23,579 nt of DNA, from positions 1 through 23,579 of the forward strand of contig NZ_SVCB01000089.1 of assembly GCF_015058545.1 (NCBI RefSeq), read 5' to 3'. Both the position numbers and the translations under genes were made by a program. The number at the start of each line of letters is the position of its first letter. Positions within the stretch are counted from its first letter, which is position 1. Below the pieces are notes generated by a model. It worked only from the letters and a program-made list of their open reading frames with translations. It ran no database searches and was not told where the DNA came from. Source of the stretch: Veillonella sp. (lineage in GTDB: Bacteria > Bacillota > Negativicutes > Veillonellales > Veillonellaceae). This document shows positions 6,230 to 14,055 of the stretch, in pieces.

Positions 6230-7512
6230 TTAGAATTTGTAGTTCAATTCTGCACGGTAGTAATCGCCTAAGTCGTTACCGCTCTGGTCTTCAGCATTGA
6301 ATGCCCAGTAACCGGAAAGACCTACGTTTTTAGCCAATGCATAATCAACGGATGCCATCCAAGCTTTGTAATCGCTGTTGTATGGTTGGTTGAAGGTGGA
6401 GCTGATTACAGGGGAGTATTGCCTTCATCGAAGTACTGAACTTTAACGCCCCAAGTACCTTCTTTAGCGATATCGTAGTCGCCGTAACCGATACCGGCTA
6501 CCCAAGCGTCTTTATCGTTAGATTGTACCAAAGTGCCGTCTTTATCGGAGAAGGTTGCATATTCGCCGCCTAACCAAACTTTACCGTAGTTGAGGTCTAA
6601 GGAACCGCCATAGATATCGTTATCTAAGTTTTTGTTACCGAAGGTATAGAAACCGCCAACAGTTGCATGTTCACCGAGTTTTGCTTTAGCCTGTAACAAT
6701 GTTACGGTTGCATTGTCATCAGCGGATGCATCGCTGAAGTCATGTGCATAGGAGCCCATGCCACCGTTATTGAACAAGCCGCCTTCCATGAAGGAACCGT
6801 AAGCAGCGGTTGCGGAGAAGTTGCCATTGTCATAGTTTAAAACAGCACCATCAAACGTATCATCGTATACTAAACCATTACCAACGAAGGCACCGAAACG
6901 ACCGGCAACTGCTGTAGTATCTTTACCGAATTTGTGAGCTACATATACACGGTCAAATTCTACATCAGATGTTGTGGAATCACCGAATTCCATATCACCA
7001 CTGGTTACACGGATAACAGCGGAAGTGTTGTCGTTTACATTAGCATTGAATTGTACACGACCGCGCATATCAAACTGGGATTTCTTACTAGTGTTATCGG
7101 AGCTGATTACACCTTTTTTATCAGAACCTTGGTAACGAAGACGAGCATCACCGGTTACTTTTACATTACCTACTTTGTTTTCCAAGTTGGAAACACGTAC
7201 GCCCAAGTTATTCAATTCATCAGCGAATTCGTTAGCTAAGCGGTTGATCATAGCTTGCTGTTCAGCGTTGGCACGGGATTCGTTAGCCATTGCTTTAGCT
7301 ACCATCTGAGCCATTTCATAACGAGTGATGTTGTTCTGGCCTTTAAAAGTGCCATCAGGATAACCGTTGATAACACCGGCTGCTGCCAACTGAGCTACGC
7401 TCTGGTAAGCCCAGTCATTAGGAGTTACATCGGAGAATGGATTAGCGGCGAACGCAGAAGTTACACCAAGTACGGCAGTGGCCGCAAATACAGCTGCAAA
7501 ACGTTTTTTCAT
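6230..7512 (-). pseudogene. ompM: SLH-domain porin OmpM family, copy 4, broken by a -1 frameshift near 6420
   Basis: The frame from 7512 encodes signal peptide, SLH domain, linker and most of the barrel, then ends early as YFDEGNTPL with a stop at 6406 (368 aa). The homologous 3' end is still present in the next frame down to 6230, reading SPVISSTFNQPYN through LNYKF. Copies 2 and 3 show GAx-GCx-AA-x-TA at this point; here the - strand has GGCAATACT where GGCAAATACT would keep the frame, so one A (a T at about 6419-6420 on +) is missing. Restored length is 427 aa. The short product lacks the last barrel strands and the terminal Phe, so normal assembly is unlikely. A sequencing error is possible. 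The start follows GAAAGGGG. This copy is the most diverged in the N-terminal part (ESRANAEQ, RVSNLENK). Confidence 0.85.
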
Positions 7513-7604
7513 AATTATTACCCCTTTCGGAATAAAACAACTAAAATATATCTTTTAGGTTGTCAACTTCCGAAACAAAAGGAATTAAGAAATAATGTTT
7601 CGAT

Positions 7605-7624
7605 TGGAGTGTCCATGTTTCCTC
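7605..7624 (-). promoter_or_regulatory. Conserved 20-base ompM leader element, copy 4
   Basis: Third identical copy of the block, 93 bases upstream of the start codon, although the flanking leader has diverged from copies 2 and 3. Confidence 0.75.
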
Positions 7625-7686
7625 ACAATGTAATATATTATTTCGTTAACTCAGTTGTTTCATCGTCTGAACTAACCTATGGACAC

Positions 7687-7714
7687 ATAATACCAACGAA
7701 AACTAAATTCAAAA
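7687..7714 (-). promoter_or_regulatory. Promoter of ompM copy 4
   Basis: An extended -10 element TTGGTATTATGT with TATTAT at 7687-7692 on the - strand, like that of copy 2. A weak -35 (TTTTGA, 7709-7714) lies 16 bases upstream. Confidence 0.5.
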
Positions 7715-8090
7715 TGAAAGTACCAAAACTTCACGTTCAAGGAAAGCATGTTTAAATCTATAATATTAGATATAAAGATGTATTGAACAACCTGTAAACC
7801 CTGTTATTAAGGGATTTATACCCTTTCGGATTGTTTTTATCTCCGAAAATTTTCAAAACTAAAAAACCAAAATAAGTTTTTCAGTTTCATCTTCTTCATC
7901 ATCTACCATGAATTTTTCATGTAAAATCGCCTCGTACTATGAAATTATCGTGAATTTTAACGCACAAAAAGACCTGATTATCTTGATTTGCTTCATGGAG
8001 CGTTTAGAAAACTCCATAAAATCAGCAAAATCGGCAAACATTTTTGTTAATATCGCTAAATTTATAATATTCTTTATGGATAATCACATA

Positions 8091-8132
8091 AAAAAACACC
8101 CGTGAAACCCTTTTTTAAGTTTCACAGGTGTT
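8091..8132 (-). terminator. Intrinsic terminator of the hydrogenase operon
   Basis: Stem AACACC(C)GTGAAAC / GTTTCAC(A)GGTGTT (8095-8108 with 8119-8132), followed on the - strand by a T-run. It lies about 55 bases after the last gene of the operon. Confidence 0.87.
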
Positions 8133-8186
8133 AAAAACATATTAACTTACTTACTGTAACTTACTAGTTGTAAATTACTTATTGTT

Positions 8187-8564
8187 TTACATATCGGCAG
8201 CGTCAATCCACGTCTGAAGTTCCTCTTCAGCAGTTTCAATATCTTCGTCAAACGCGCCGCAGAGGCTTGGATAACGGCCGACTTCAAGCGTGTACACAAT
8301 GGCTTCATCACGAGCATTGCGGAACGTACCGAGCCAAATGCCGGAAAACTGCGTTTCATACCATTCCACCGGTTGATCCGTTTCCGTAAAATTAATGGTA
8401 ATGTTGCCACGCCCCAGCGTTTCCATGACTTCTACCTGCTCTTCCATGGTGAGACCCGTTTTTTCAATATAAATGGTATGTGTCTCGCCTGTTTCGCGGA
8501 GTCGTTTTAACGCCAATTGTAATTCTCTTAAAATGGCTTGTACATTGCCATAATTTTCTATCAT
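8187..8564 (-). CDS. HupH/HyaF-like hydrogenase expression protein (125 aa)
   Basis: Last gene of the hydrogenase operon; its ATG overlaps the stop of the protease gene (ATGA). The sequence contains a helical start (AILRELQLALKRLRETGE), a segment LGRGNITINF and an aromatic stretch WYETQFSGIWLGTFRNARDE followed by an acidic tail. This pattern resembles the C-terminal conserved domain of HupH/HyaF proteins, which assist maturation of uptake hydrogenase. Those proteins are usually near 280 aa, so this one would be a single-domain form. The assignment rests on recalled family patterns plus operon context, and an unrelated accessory role cannot be excluded. It is soluble, with no signal peptide or membrane segment, so cytoplasmic. 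Confidence 0.75.
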   Translation of the reverse strand: MIENYGNVQAILRELQLALKRLRETGETHTIYIEKTGLTMEEQVEVMETLGRGNITINFTETDQPVEWYETQFSGIWLGTFRNARDEAIVYTLEVGRYPSLCGAFDEDIETAEEELQTWIDAADM

Positions 8565-9049
8565 TTCTTACGTACCTCAATTCCCCAAGCTTTTAGTTGC
8601 CGGATAACACGCTCAATCACTTCCGGCATAGCAGCCTGTACGATTTCCGAAGGCTCAAAGCCTACTTCAAGACTGGCCGGTTCTACACCGATAACAGTAG
8701 CATCCTCTAAGGGATCTTCCTGCAAAGCACGAATACGCAGAATATCCTGCATGCCCACTTCGTGTACGGAAATATTCCCGGTGAAGTAGTTTTCCGTTTC
8801 CTGATGAGGAAACTCGTAAATCGTGCCGGGCTTTTCACCACCGTTAACGGCATCCACCAAGAGAAGTTTTTTCATCCCCCGCATGTAACTTAGAAGCTCC
8901 ATGCCCATGGTGCCACCGTCAATAATATTTACGGCAGGCGTAAAGTCATACTCTTTTTCCAACTGTTGTACGGCATGTACGCCCAAGCCTTCATCGGTAA
9001 GCAAAATATTACCTACACCTAAAACGGTAATATTACTCTCGTTTACCAT
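8561..9049 (-). CDS. hyaD: Hydrogenase maturation protease, HyaD/HybD family
   Basis: Endopeptidase that removes the C-terminal peptide of the hydrogenase large subunit after nickel insertion, in the cytoplasm. The family signature VLGVGNILLTDEGLGVHAV is at the N-terminus, and the three nickel-sensing residues expected from HybD can be placed at Glu20 (TDEG), Asp66 (LLVDAVNGG) and His96 (SVHEVGMQD). Length 162 aa is normal. I place the start at the ATG at 9049 because GAGG lies six bases upstream; a TTG four codons earlier would overlap that site. The gene overlaps the cytochrome gene by 17 bases and the next gene by ATGA, so translation is probably coupled. Its substrate, the large subunit with tail after DPCLACATH, is encoded in the same operon. 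Confidence 0.93.
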   Translation of the reverse strand: MVNESNITVLGVGNILLTDEGLGVHAVQQLEKEYDFTPAVNIIDGGTMGMELLSYMRGMKKLLLVDAVNGGEKPGTIYEFPHQETENYFTGNISVHEVGMQDILRIRALQEDPLEDATVIGVEPASLEVGFEPSEIVQAAMPEVIERVIRQLKAWGIEVRKK

Positions 9050-9746
9050 ATAAATCCTCAATATCTTCCGGATCTTCCGGATAGAATTTCATACCCGATA
9101 CCATACTGGATACTTCGCCGGATTCTTCCATTACATCTTCGCGGAAGGCCAAGTATACATGAGCTACCGTGAATAATAAGAAGAACCAAGCAATGTAATG
9201 GTGAATGATATGAATCTGATATTCGTTAAACAATAAATTTACCGGGTTGAACACGATGGCCAACCAGCTGTCAGGACGAATCTGCAAATACATGGCAAGG
9301 CCTGTGCAGATTTCGAAGAACATCATAATATACACAATTAAATAACTGGTACGTGCTAAGGAGTTACGAAGCACACGGTGTTCTTCCTGACGCGGTAACA
9401 TTAAATAGTGTAACGTGGTTTGTTTTAAACCGTCCCAATATAAGCGTTTGCGGAACTTAGGCAATAAACGGTCACCGCGATAGCGAATGGCCCCATAGAT
9501 GCGGAATACAAAGGCAAAAATGAGGATAAACGCAAATCCGAAGTGAACGCGGCGAATCATTTCCATAGAAAACCAGCTGTTAATCGCTTCCGCCGGTTCT
9601 TTACCTACGAACATACTGAACCCGGGATCCCCGATATAGAGACCGGTCCAGAAAAGGAACGTAACGCAAAGCACCATGGTCCAGTGAAAAATACGCAACC
9701 ACAGACTAAATACACGATACGGCTTTTTATCCGGTTGTTCTAACAT
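9033..9746 (-). CDS. hyaC: Ni/Fe-hydrogenase b-type cytochrome subunit
   Basis: Integral-membrane dihaem cytochrome b that takes electrons from the small subunit and passes them to the quinone pool. Four membrane segments are visible: after the N-terminal FHW motif (His21), around VHFGFAFILIFAFVFRIYGA, around LIVYIMMFFEICTGLAMYL, and HHYIAWFFLLFTVAHVYLAF. His residues in FHW, RVHF, HIIHHY and AHVY are the likely haem ligands, as in HyaC/HupC. The C-terminal EDVMEESGEVSSMVSG is typical of the family. The ATG at 9746 is chosen because GGGGGG lies just upstream; an ATG at 9770 would overlap the large-subunit stop and lacks a site. 237 aa is the usual size. Confidence 0.94.
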   Translation of the reverse strand: MLEQPDKKPYRVFSLWLRIFHWTMVLCVTFLFWTGLYIGDPGFSMFVGKEPAEAINSWFSMEMIRRVHFGFAFILIFAFVFRIYGAIRYRGDRLLPKFRKRLYWDGLKQTTLHYLMLPRQEEHRVLRNSLARTSYLIVYIMMFFEICTGLAMYLQIRPDSWLAIVFNPVNLLFNEYQIHIIHHYIAWFFLLFTVAHVYLAFREDVMEESGEVSSMVSGMKFYPEDPEDIEDLYGKRE

Positions 9747-9760
9747 ATGAATCCCCCCTA

Positions 9761-11662
9761 TTATTTGCACAAAGCATCCGTATTAACAGAGACGATTTTT
9801 TCACCTTTCTTATTGTACAAGTGTGTTGCACAAGCAAGGCAAGGGTCAAAGGAGTGAATCCCTTTCAAAATTTCAAGCGGTTTGTCCGCAATTTTAACGC
9901 GCGTATCAATCATATTGGCTTCGTACGCACCATGTTCGTTCGCCATTGTCTTAGGACAGGCATTCCAAGTAGACGGTACGATACACTGGTAGTTGTCGAT
10001 TTTAGCGTCTTTAATTACGCTCCAGTGACCGAGGGCACCGCGTGGCGCATCAAGAACACCGACGCCTTTGGCTTCTTTTGGCCAAGAATTAGGATCGAAT
10101 TTAGTCATATCCGCCACTACTTCGTCGCCGCCTTTAATGTTGGCAACTAATTTGTTGAACATATATTGACTCATATTAACCGCAACCTGTGCATCAAGGG
10201 CACGGCAAGCGGTACGACCTACCGTACTGCACATCCAGACATGAGCCGGTACGCCCAATACGGAGGATACGGTGTCAATTTGTTTAACAATCATCTGTTC
10301 CGCCCAAGACGGATTGCTGATGATGCCTTGTTTTACTTTCGTATACACTACGATATATTTTGCCAACGGACCAACTTCGCAGGCTTTACCTTTGAAGGTT
10401 GGCGATTTAATCCACGAATATTTCTTGGTTTCATCGAGGAATTCCCAATGTTCTTTAGTACCTGTCTTAGGACCGGTATAGTTAGGTTTGGTAATCCCTT
10501 CACTAGGATGGGCCGTCTTCGTGCCGTTTGGATATTCATACCAGGAGTGTTCAACTTCTTCCGATAAGAAGTCAGGGTTCATCAAATCAGGACCGTCCAT
10601 CGGAATAAATGTGGCTTTATCAACGCCGAGGCCGAAGTTTTCTACCACGCCGTTGGCACGGATTAAGATTTTTTTGAAATAATCGCCGTTGGAAATACCG
10701 CTATATGGTTCATCCGGATAGTCACCGTAGGCCATGGCGCGTGTTTTGGATAAGCCGCCGCCATCAACCATACCCGCTTTGGCATAAATCTGACCGATTG
10801 CCAATACATCAGGTACATAGAAGTAATCTACCAAATCCTTAGCCAACGAAATGGATTCGTCAACGGTGGCGAGGCGGGCCGCATTAACCGGTGCATTCAT
10901 GTCGTCCATGGAAATGGAGCATGGCATACCGCCGATACAGAAATGCGGATGCGGGTTTTTACCGCCAAATACAACATGCGGTGTTACAATATCACGCTGG
11001 CGGTCCAAAATGTTGAGGTAGTGAGCTACGCCCATCAAATGAACTTCCGGCGGCAATAACTGATAGTCAGGATGATCCCACCACTGAGCCGCGAAGATAC
11101 CCAATTGACCGCTTTCTACGATTTTTTTAACTTTCGCTTGAATAGCCGCATAATATGTGGCATTACCTTTCGGGAATTCTTTCGGATACGCCGAAGAGGT
11201 ACTTTGTGTTTCAGCCGGTTCCAAACCGCTCAAGTTGTAGTTCTTAAGAACTGTTTCCTGAAGTGCGGCTGTTTGTGCCGGATCGGCTTTTAAGGCTTCG
11301 ATTGGGCTAACCCAGTCGAGCGCATGTAAATGGTAAAAGTGAACGATATGGTCATGCGCATCTAAACAACTGTGCATGATATTACGAATATAGTTGGCAT
11401 TTTTCGGAATCTGAATGCCTAAAGCATCTTCCACGGAACGCAAGGATGCAATGGCATGAGTAGATGTACAAACACCGCAGATACGCTGTACAAAAGCCCA
11501 CACATCACGAGGATCGCGGCCTTTCGCTACCAATTCAATACCACGCCATGCAGTACCACTGGATAACGCGTCTTCTACCTTACCGGTTGCTTCATCTACA
11601 TTCACCTCAACCCGCAAATGACCTTCAATACGAGTAATCGGATCAACTACTACACGTTTCAT
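9761..11662 (-). CDS. hyaB: [NiFe] hydrogenase large subunit (group 1, H2 uptake type)
   Basis: Catalytic subunit that splits H2 at a NiFe(CN)2CO centre, on the outer face of the inner membrane. The N-terminal motif RICGVCTSTHA supplies Cys62 and Cys65 and the C-terminal DPCLACATH supplies Cys608 and Cys611; these four bind the metals. A 19-residue tail follows His614 and should be removed by the HyaD-type protease encoded downstream. The start MKRVVVDPITRIEGHLRVEV is typical. 633 aa is somewhat longer than many homologues. The ATG shares one base with the small-subunit stop (TAATG), with GGAGG upstream inside the small-subunit gene. It has no export signal of its own; it would travel with the Tat signal of the small subunit. 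Confidence 0.97.
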   Translation of the reverse strand: MKRVVVDPITRIEGHLRVEVNVDEATGKVEDALSSGTAWRGIELVAKGRDPRDVWAFVQRICGVCTSTHAIASLRSVEDALGIQIPKNANYIRNIMHSCLDAHDHIVHFYHLHALDWVSPIEALKADPAQTAALQETVLKNYNLSGLEPAETQSTSSAYPKEFPKGNATYYAAIQAKVKKIVESGQLGIFAAQWWDHPDYQLLPPEVHLMGVAHYLNILDRQRDIVTPHVVFGGKNPHPHFCIGGMPCSISMDDMNAPVNAARLATVDESISLAKDLVDYFYVPDVLAIGQIYAKAGMVDGGGLSKTRAMAYGDYPDEPYSGISNGDYFKKILIRANGVVENFGLGVDKATFIPMDGPDLMNPDFLSEEVEHSWYEYPNGTKTAHPSEGITKPNYTGPKTGTKEHWEFLDETKKYSWIKSPTFKGKACEVGPLAKYIVVYTKVKQGIISNPSWAEQMIVKQIDTVSSVLGVPAHVWMCSTVGRTACRALDAQVAVNMSQYMFNKLVANIKGGDEVVADMTKFDPNSWPKEAKGVGVLDAPRGALGHWSVIKDAKIDNYQCIVPSTWNACPKTMANEHGAYEANMIDTRVKIADKPLEILKGIHSFDPCLACATHLYNKKGEKIVSVNTDALCK

Positions 11663-12813
11663 TAGTGGTTACCTCCTTCGTTATTCGTCTGCTCAGACGC
11701 TGCTTTTTTTGCTTCCTGTTCAGCGATTAATTTCTTTTCAAGCTGAATTGTATCATATTTATGTTTAGCCAAGGTTACGCCACCATGAGCCACAACGGCG
11801 CCGAAAGCGGTAAGACCGGCAATGGTACCGATGGTATCAGCGGTGGTAACTGTATTGGCCACCTGAACTTGCGGTAAACGCTGCGTGAAAACACCGTTAT
11901 CCCAGAAGCCTTTTTCACTACAACCGATACATCCGGAACCGGACTGAATCGGATAGGATAAACCATTCCACCAACGCAAGTTACCGCAGGAGTTGTATGT
12001 TACCGGACCGCGGCAGCCCATTTTATAAAGGCACCAACCGGCTTTCGCTCCTTCATCATCGTATTTTTCAACGAAAAGACCGGAGTCGAAGAACGGACGA
12101 CGATAGCATGTATCGTGAATGCGGTTGCCGTAGAATTGTTTTGGACGGCCTTCCACATCGAGTGGCGGGATTTCACCAAACAAGGCATAGTGCATGATAA
12201 CGCCGGTCATAACTTCAGGAATTGGCGGGCAGCCCGGTACTTTAATAATCTTTTTACCGGATACGACTTCAGAAACCGATACGGTGTTCGTAGGGTTTGG
12301 ATTAGCCGCCTGAACACCGCCCCAAGCGGCACAGGAACCGTATTCAATGATAAAAGCGGCGCCGGCGGCACATTCTTTAAGTACGTCAACGAACGGACGA
12401 CCGCCAACCATACAATAGGTACCGTTATCATCAAGAGGTACACCGCCTTCAACGGCTAATACATACTGCCCTTTTTTATCGTTTAATAATTTATGTAGGT
12501 GAGCTTCAAAAGGAGCACCTGCCGCTGCAGATAAGGTATCATCGTATTCCAACGCAATCATGTTTAATACCACATCGGAAGCAAATGGTGACGTAGAACG
12601 GATGAAGGATTCATCACATCCTGTACATTCATGGCCATGTAACCAAATTACGGTTGGTAATTCTTTCGTGTCGGCCGCTTCCACCACTTTATTTAAAAAG
12701 GTCGGTGGCATGCCTAAAATGGCGGTCAAAGCCACACATGTTTTCATAAATGTGCGGCGGCTGAGTTTACGTTCCTGGAATAACTTCCACAGACTATTTG
12801 TCTTCTCTTTCAC
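11662..12813 (-). CDS. hyaA: [NiFe] hydrogenase small subunit, Tat-exported, membrane-anchored
   Basis: Iron-sulphur subunit relaying electrons from the NiFe site to cytochrome b. A Tat signal (SRRTFMK, residues 18-24, then a hydrophobic stretch) directs export of the folded heterodimer. Proximal cluster ligands are in ECTGCDESF and GSCAAWGG; distal and medial ligands include HDTCYRR, CLYKMGC and SGCIGCSEKGFWD. A C-terminal hydrophobic helix (about 325-350) anchors the protein, followed by a charged tail. At the two positions where oxygen-tolerant enzymes carry extra Cys near the proximal cluster, this protein has Gly (CTGC and AAWGG), so a standard oxygen-sensitive cluster is expected. The start is GTG at 12813, six bases after a G-rich site. 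First gene of the operon. Confidence 0.96.
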   Translation of the reverse strand: MKEKTNSLWKLFQERKLSRRTFMKTCVALTAILGMPPTFLNKVVEAADTKELPTVIWLHGHECTGCDESFIRSTSPFASDVVLNMIALEYDDTLSAAAGAPFEAHLHKLLNDKKGQYVLAVEGGVPLDDNGTYCMVGGRPFVDVLKECAAGAAFIIEYGSCAAWGGVQAANPNPTNTVSVSEVVSGKKIIKVPGCPPIPEVMTGVIMHYALFGEIPPLDVEGRPKQFYGNRIHDTCYRRPFFDSGLFVEKYDDEGAKAGWCLYKMGCRGPVTYNSCGNLRWWNGLSYPIQSGSGCIGCSEKGFWDNGVFTQRLPQVQVANTVTTADTIGTIAGLTAFGAVVAHGGVTLAKHKYDTIQLEKKLIAEQEAKKAASEQTNNEGGNH

Positions 12814-12883
12814 AGGTGGCCCCCCCTCGCTTGCAATAACTTTACTGTCCTTTGGAAAATATCTAAATTTTTATATTAATTAT

Positions 12884-12914
12884 TATAGTAAGTATATCAT
12901 GTTGTATTTAAATT
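12884..12914 (-). promoter_or_regulatory. Possible promoter of the hydrogenase operon
   Basis: In the 165-base gap upstream of the small-subunit gene the - strand holds TATAAT in an AT-rich context, with TTAAAT about 18 bases before it. No clear FNR-type TTGAT-N4-ATCAA site is seen. No convincing terminator separates this gap from the thioredoxin gene, so readthrough is possible. Confidence 0.35.
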
Positions 12915-12978
12915 TTCTATAGAATATTACATGAAATTGCTGTATTACAGGCAAAACTTAACTATAACTTAATACACA

Positions 12979-13305
12979 TTATTTAATAATAGAACGAATT
13001 AAGCCTTCTACAACGGCTGCCGGTTTGTAACCTGCAATGCGATCTTTTTCTTTGCCGTTTTTAAAGCAAATAAGGGTAGGAATACCTTGGATTTCATATT
13101 TCAAGGCAACATCTTTTAGGGCTTCCACATCAATGGTAACTACTTCAATGTCATCTTTCATGTCTTCAGCTAATGTTTCCATTTCGGGATTCATTAATTC
13201 ACAAGGTTTGCACCAAGTGGCCCAAAAATCGGCAACTACCACTTTAGACGATTCTTTTACTACTTTTTCCAATGCTTCTAAGCTTTCAATTTTTGTAACA
13301 GACAT
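12979..13305 (-). CDS. trxA: Thioredoxin
   Basis: Small redox protein (108 aa) that reduces disulphides in the cytoplasm. The active site is WCKPC (Cys32, Cys35) instead of the common WCGPC, inside the conserved FWATWCKPC context; the cis-proline is in GIPTL (Pro76), and the buried Asp26 of ADFWA is present. No signal peptide. The start follows GGAGGG at normal distance. The gene lies 165 bases upstream of the hydrogenase operon on the same strand. E. coli hydrogenase operons encode a thioredoxin-like chaperone (HyaE), but that protein lacks the CxxC pair, so this is more likely an ordinary thioredoxin that happens to be a neighbour. The Lys in the active site may change its redox potential. 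Confidence 0.94.
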   Translation of the reverse strand: MSVTKIESLEALEKVVKESSKVVVADFWATWCKPCELMNPEMETLAEDMKDDIEVVTIDVEALKDVALKYEIQGIPTLICFKNGKEKDRIAGYKPAAVVEGLIRSIIK

Positions 13306-13442
13306 TACAATCCCTCCTTAATACCTAATCCTCTTAGTATTGTTTTATTATACGTATGTGGTGACAATGTTTAGTCAAAAAATGTATTATATTTATCTAC
13401 ATTCTAGTTTTAATTATACTCATCTGCCAATCAATTTTTGAC

Positions 13443-13472
13443 TAAAATAAAACCGCCCCGAAGAGCGGTTTT
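13443..13472 (-). terminator. Intrinsic terminator of rnpB
   Basis: On the - strand AAAACCGCTC-TTCG-GGGCGGTTTT is followed by ATTTTAG. The UUCG tetraloop and paired A/T runs make it a strong terminator, directly after the RNase P RNA 3' end. Confidence 0.88.
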
Positions 13473-13473
13473 A

Positions 13474-13820
13474 AGCAAGCAATCAATAAGCCGAGTTCTG
13501 TTCTGTTTGCACAGCGGTGATTATCTTTCTAGGCCTATAATTGCTTATAGGCTCAAGCGGCACAACCCGAAAGGTAGGCGGGCCACCCTTATCCCTTCCC
13601 TATTCGGCCTTGCTCCGGATGGGGTTTACCGAGCCAATATATTACTATATTGCTGGTGCGCTCTTACCGACACCGTTCCACCCTTACCGCATAAGCGGCG
13701 GTTTACTTTTCTGTGGCACTATTCCCTATGGTCACCCACGCCGGACGTTATCCGGCATCCTGCCCTATGGAGCTCGGACTTTCCTCGAACTTACGCTCGC
13801 AATCACCTTTCATACTTGCT
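13474..13820 (-). ncRNA. rnpB: RNase P RNA
   Basis: Catalytic RNA that trims tRNA 5' ends. The - strand carries the conserved 5' core GAGGAAAGTCCGAGCTCCA, the internal GGTAAACCCC region, and the 3' core ACAGAACTCGGCTTA, in the correct order and distance. The ends pair to form helix P1 (AGCAAGT at 13814-13820 with GCTTGCT at 13474-13480). Length about 347 nt is normal. A near-perfect promoter precedes it and a UUCG-loop terminator follows. Protein frames seen on the + strand here are shadows of the RNA. Confidence 0.96.
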
Positions 13821-13826
13821 ACTTAA

Positions 13827-13855
13827 AGTCTAGCAGATACAGCGAAGTAGGTCAA
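13827..13855 (-). promoter_or_regulatory. Promoter of rnpB
   Basis: TTGACC (13850-13855), 17-base spacer, TAGACT (13827-13832) on the - strand. The start point seven bases on is about 13820, matching the base at which helix P1 begins. Confidence 0.82.
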
Positions 13856-14055
13856 TTATCTTTTTCTCAATATTTGTATGAACAGATAGCACATCTAAAG
13901 GTATCGAATCAGCTGATAACCATCTAATTGAGATTGACCTTCAACACTGTTTATTGCTAGTTATCCCACTCTAATCAAAGCAACATACTTTGTTACTTAA
14001 ATATTCTATTTACCTAAAAAACTATCTAATCGATATTTATTTAAGCCTATTTCGT

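Larger units (their letters stand above)
7513..8088. other. Long intergenic region: leader and promoter of ompM copy 4, then AT-rich sequence
   Basis: The - strand leader covers 7513 to about 7680, with the conserved block at 7605-7624 and the promoter around 7687-7714. From about 7715 to 8088 I see AT-rich DNA with one weak hairpin (ATGGAG 7995-8000 with CTCCAT 8012-8017) and no supported gene. Confidence 0.6.

Noticed and set aside
7908..8105. 65-codon frame on the + strand before the hydrogenase terminator
   Set aside because: AT-rich chance frame running into the operon terminator, with no ribosome site.
12979..13305. HyaE-type hydrogenase chaperone
   Set aside because: The protein has the full WCKPC redox site and normal thioredoxin length; HyaE lacks the cysteine pair.
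13438..13927. Two overlapping frames of about 130 codons on the + strand
   Set aside because: They cover the RNase P RNA gene and its promoter on the other strand; their sequence is explained by the RNA.
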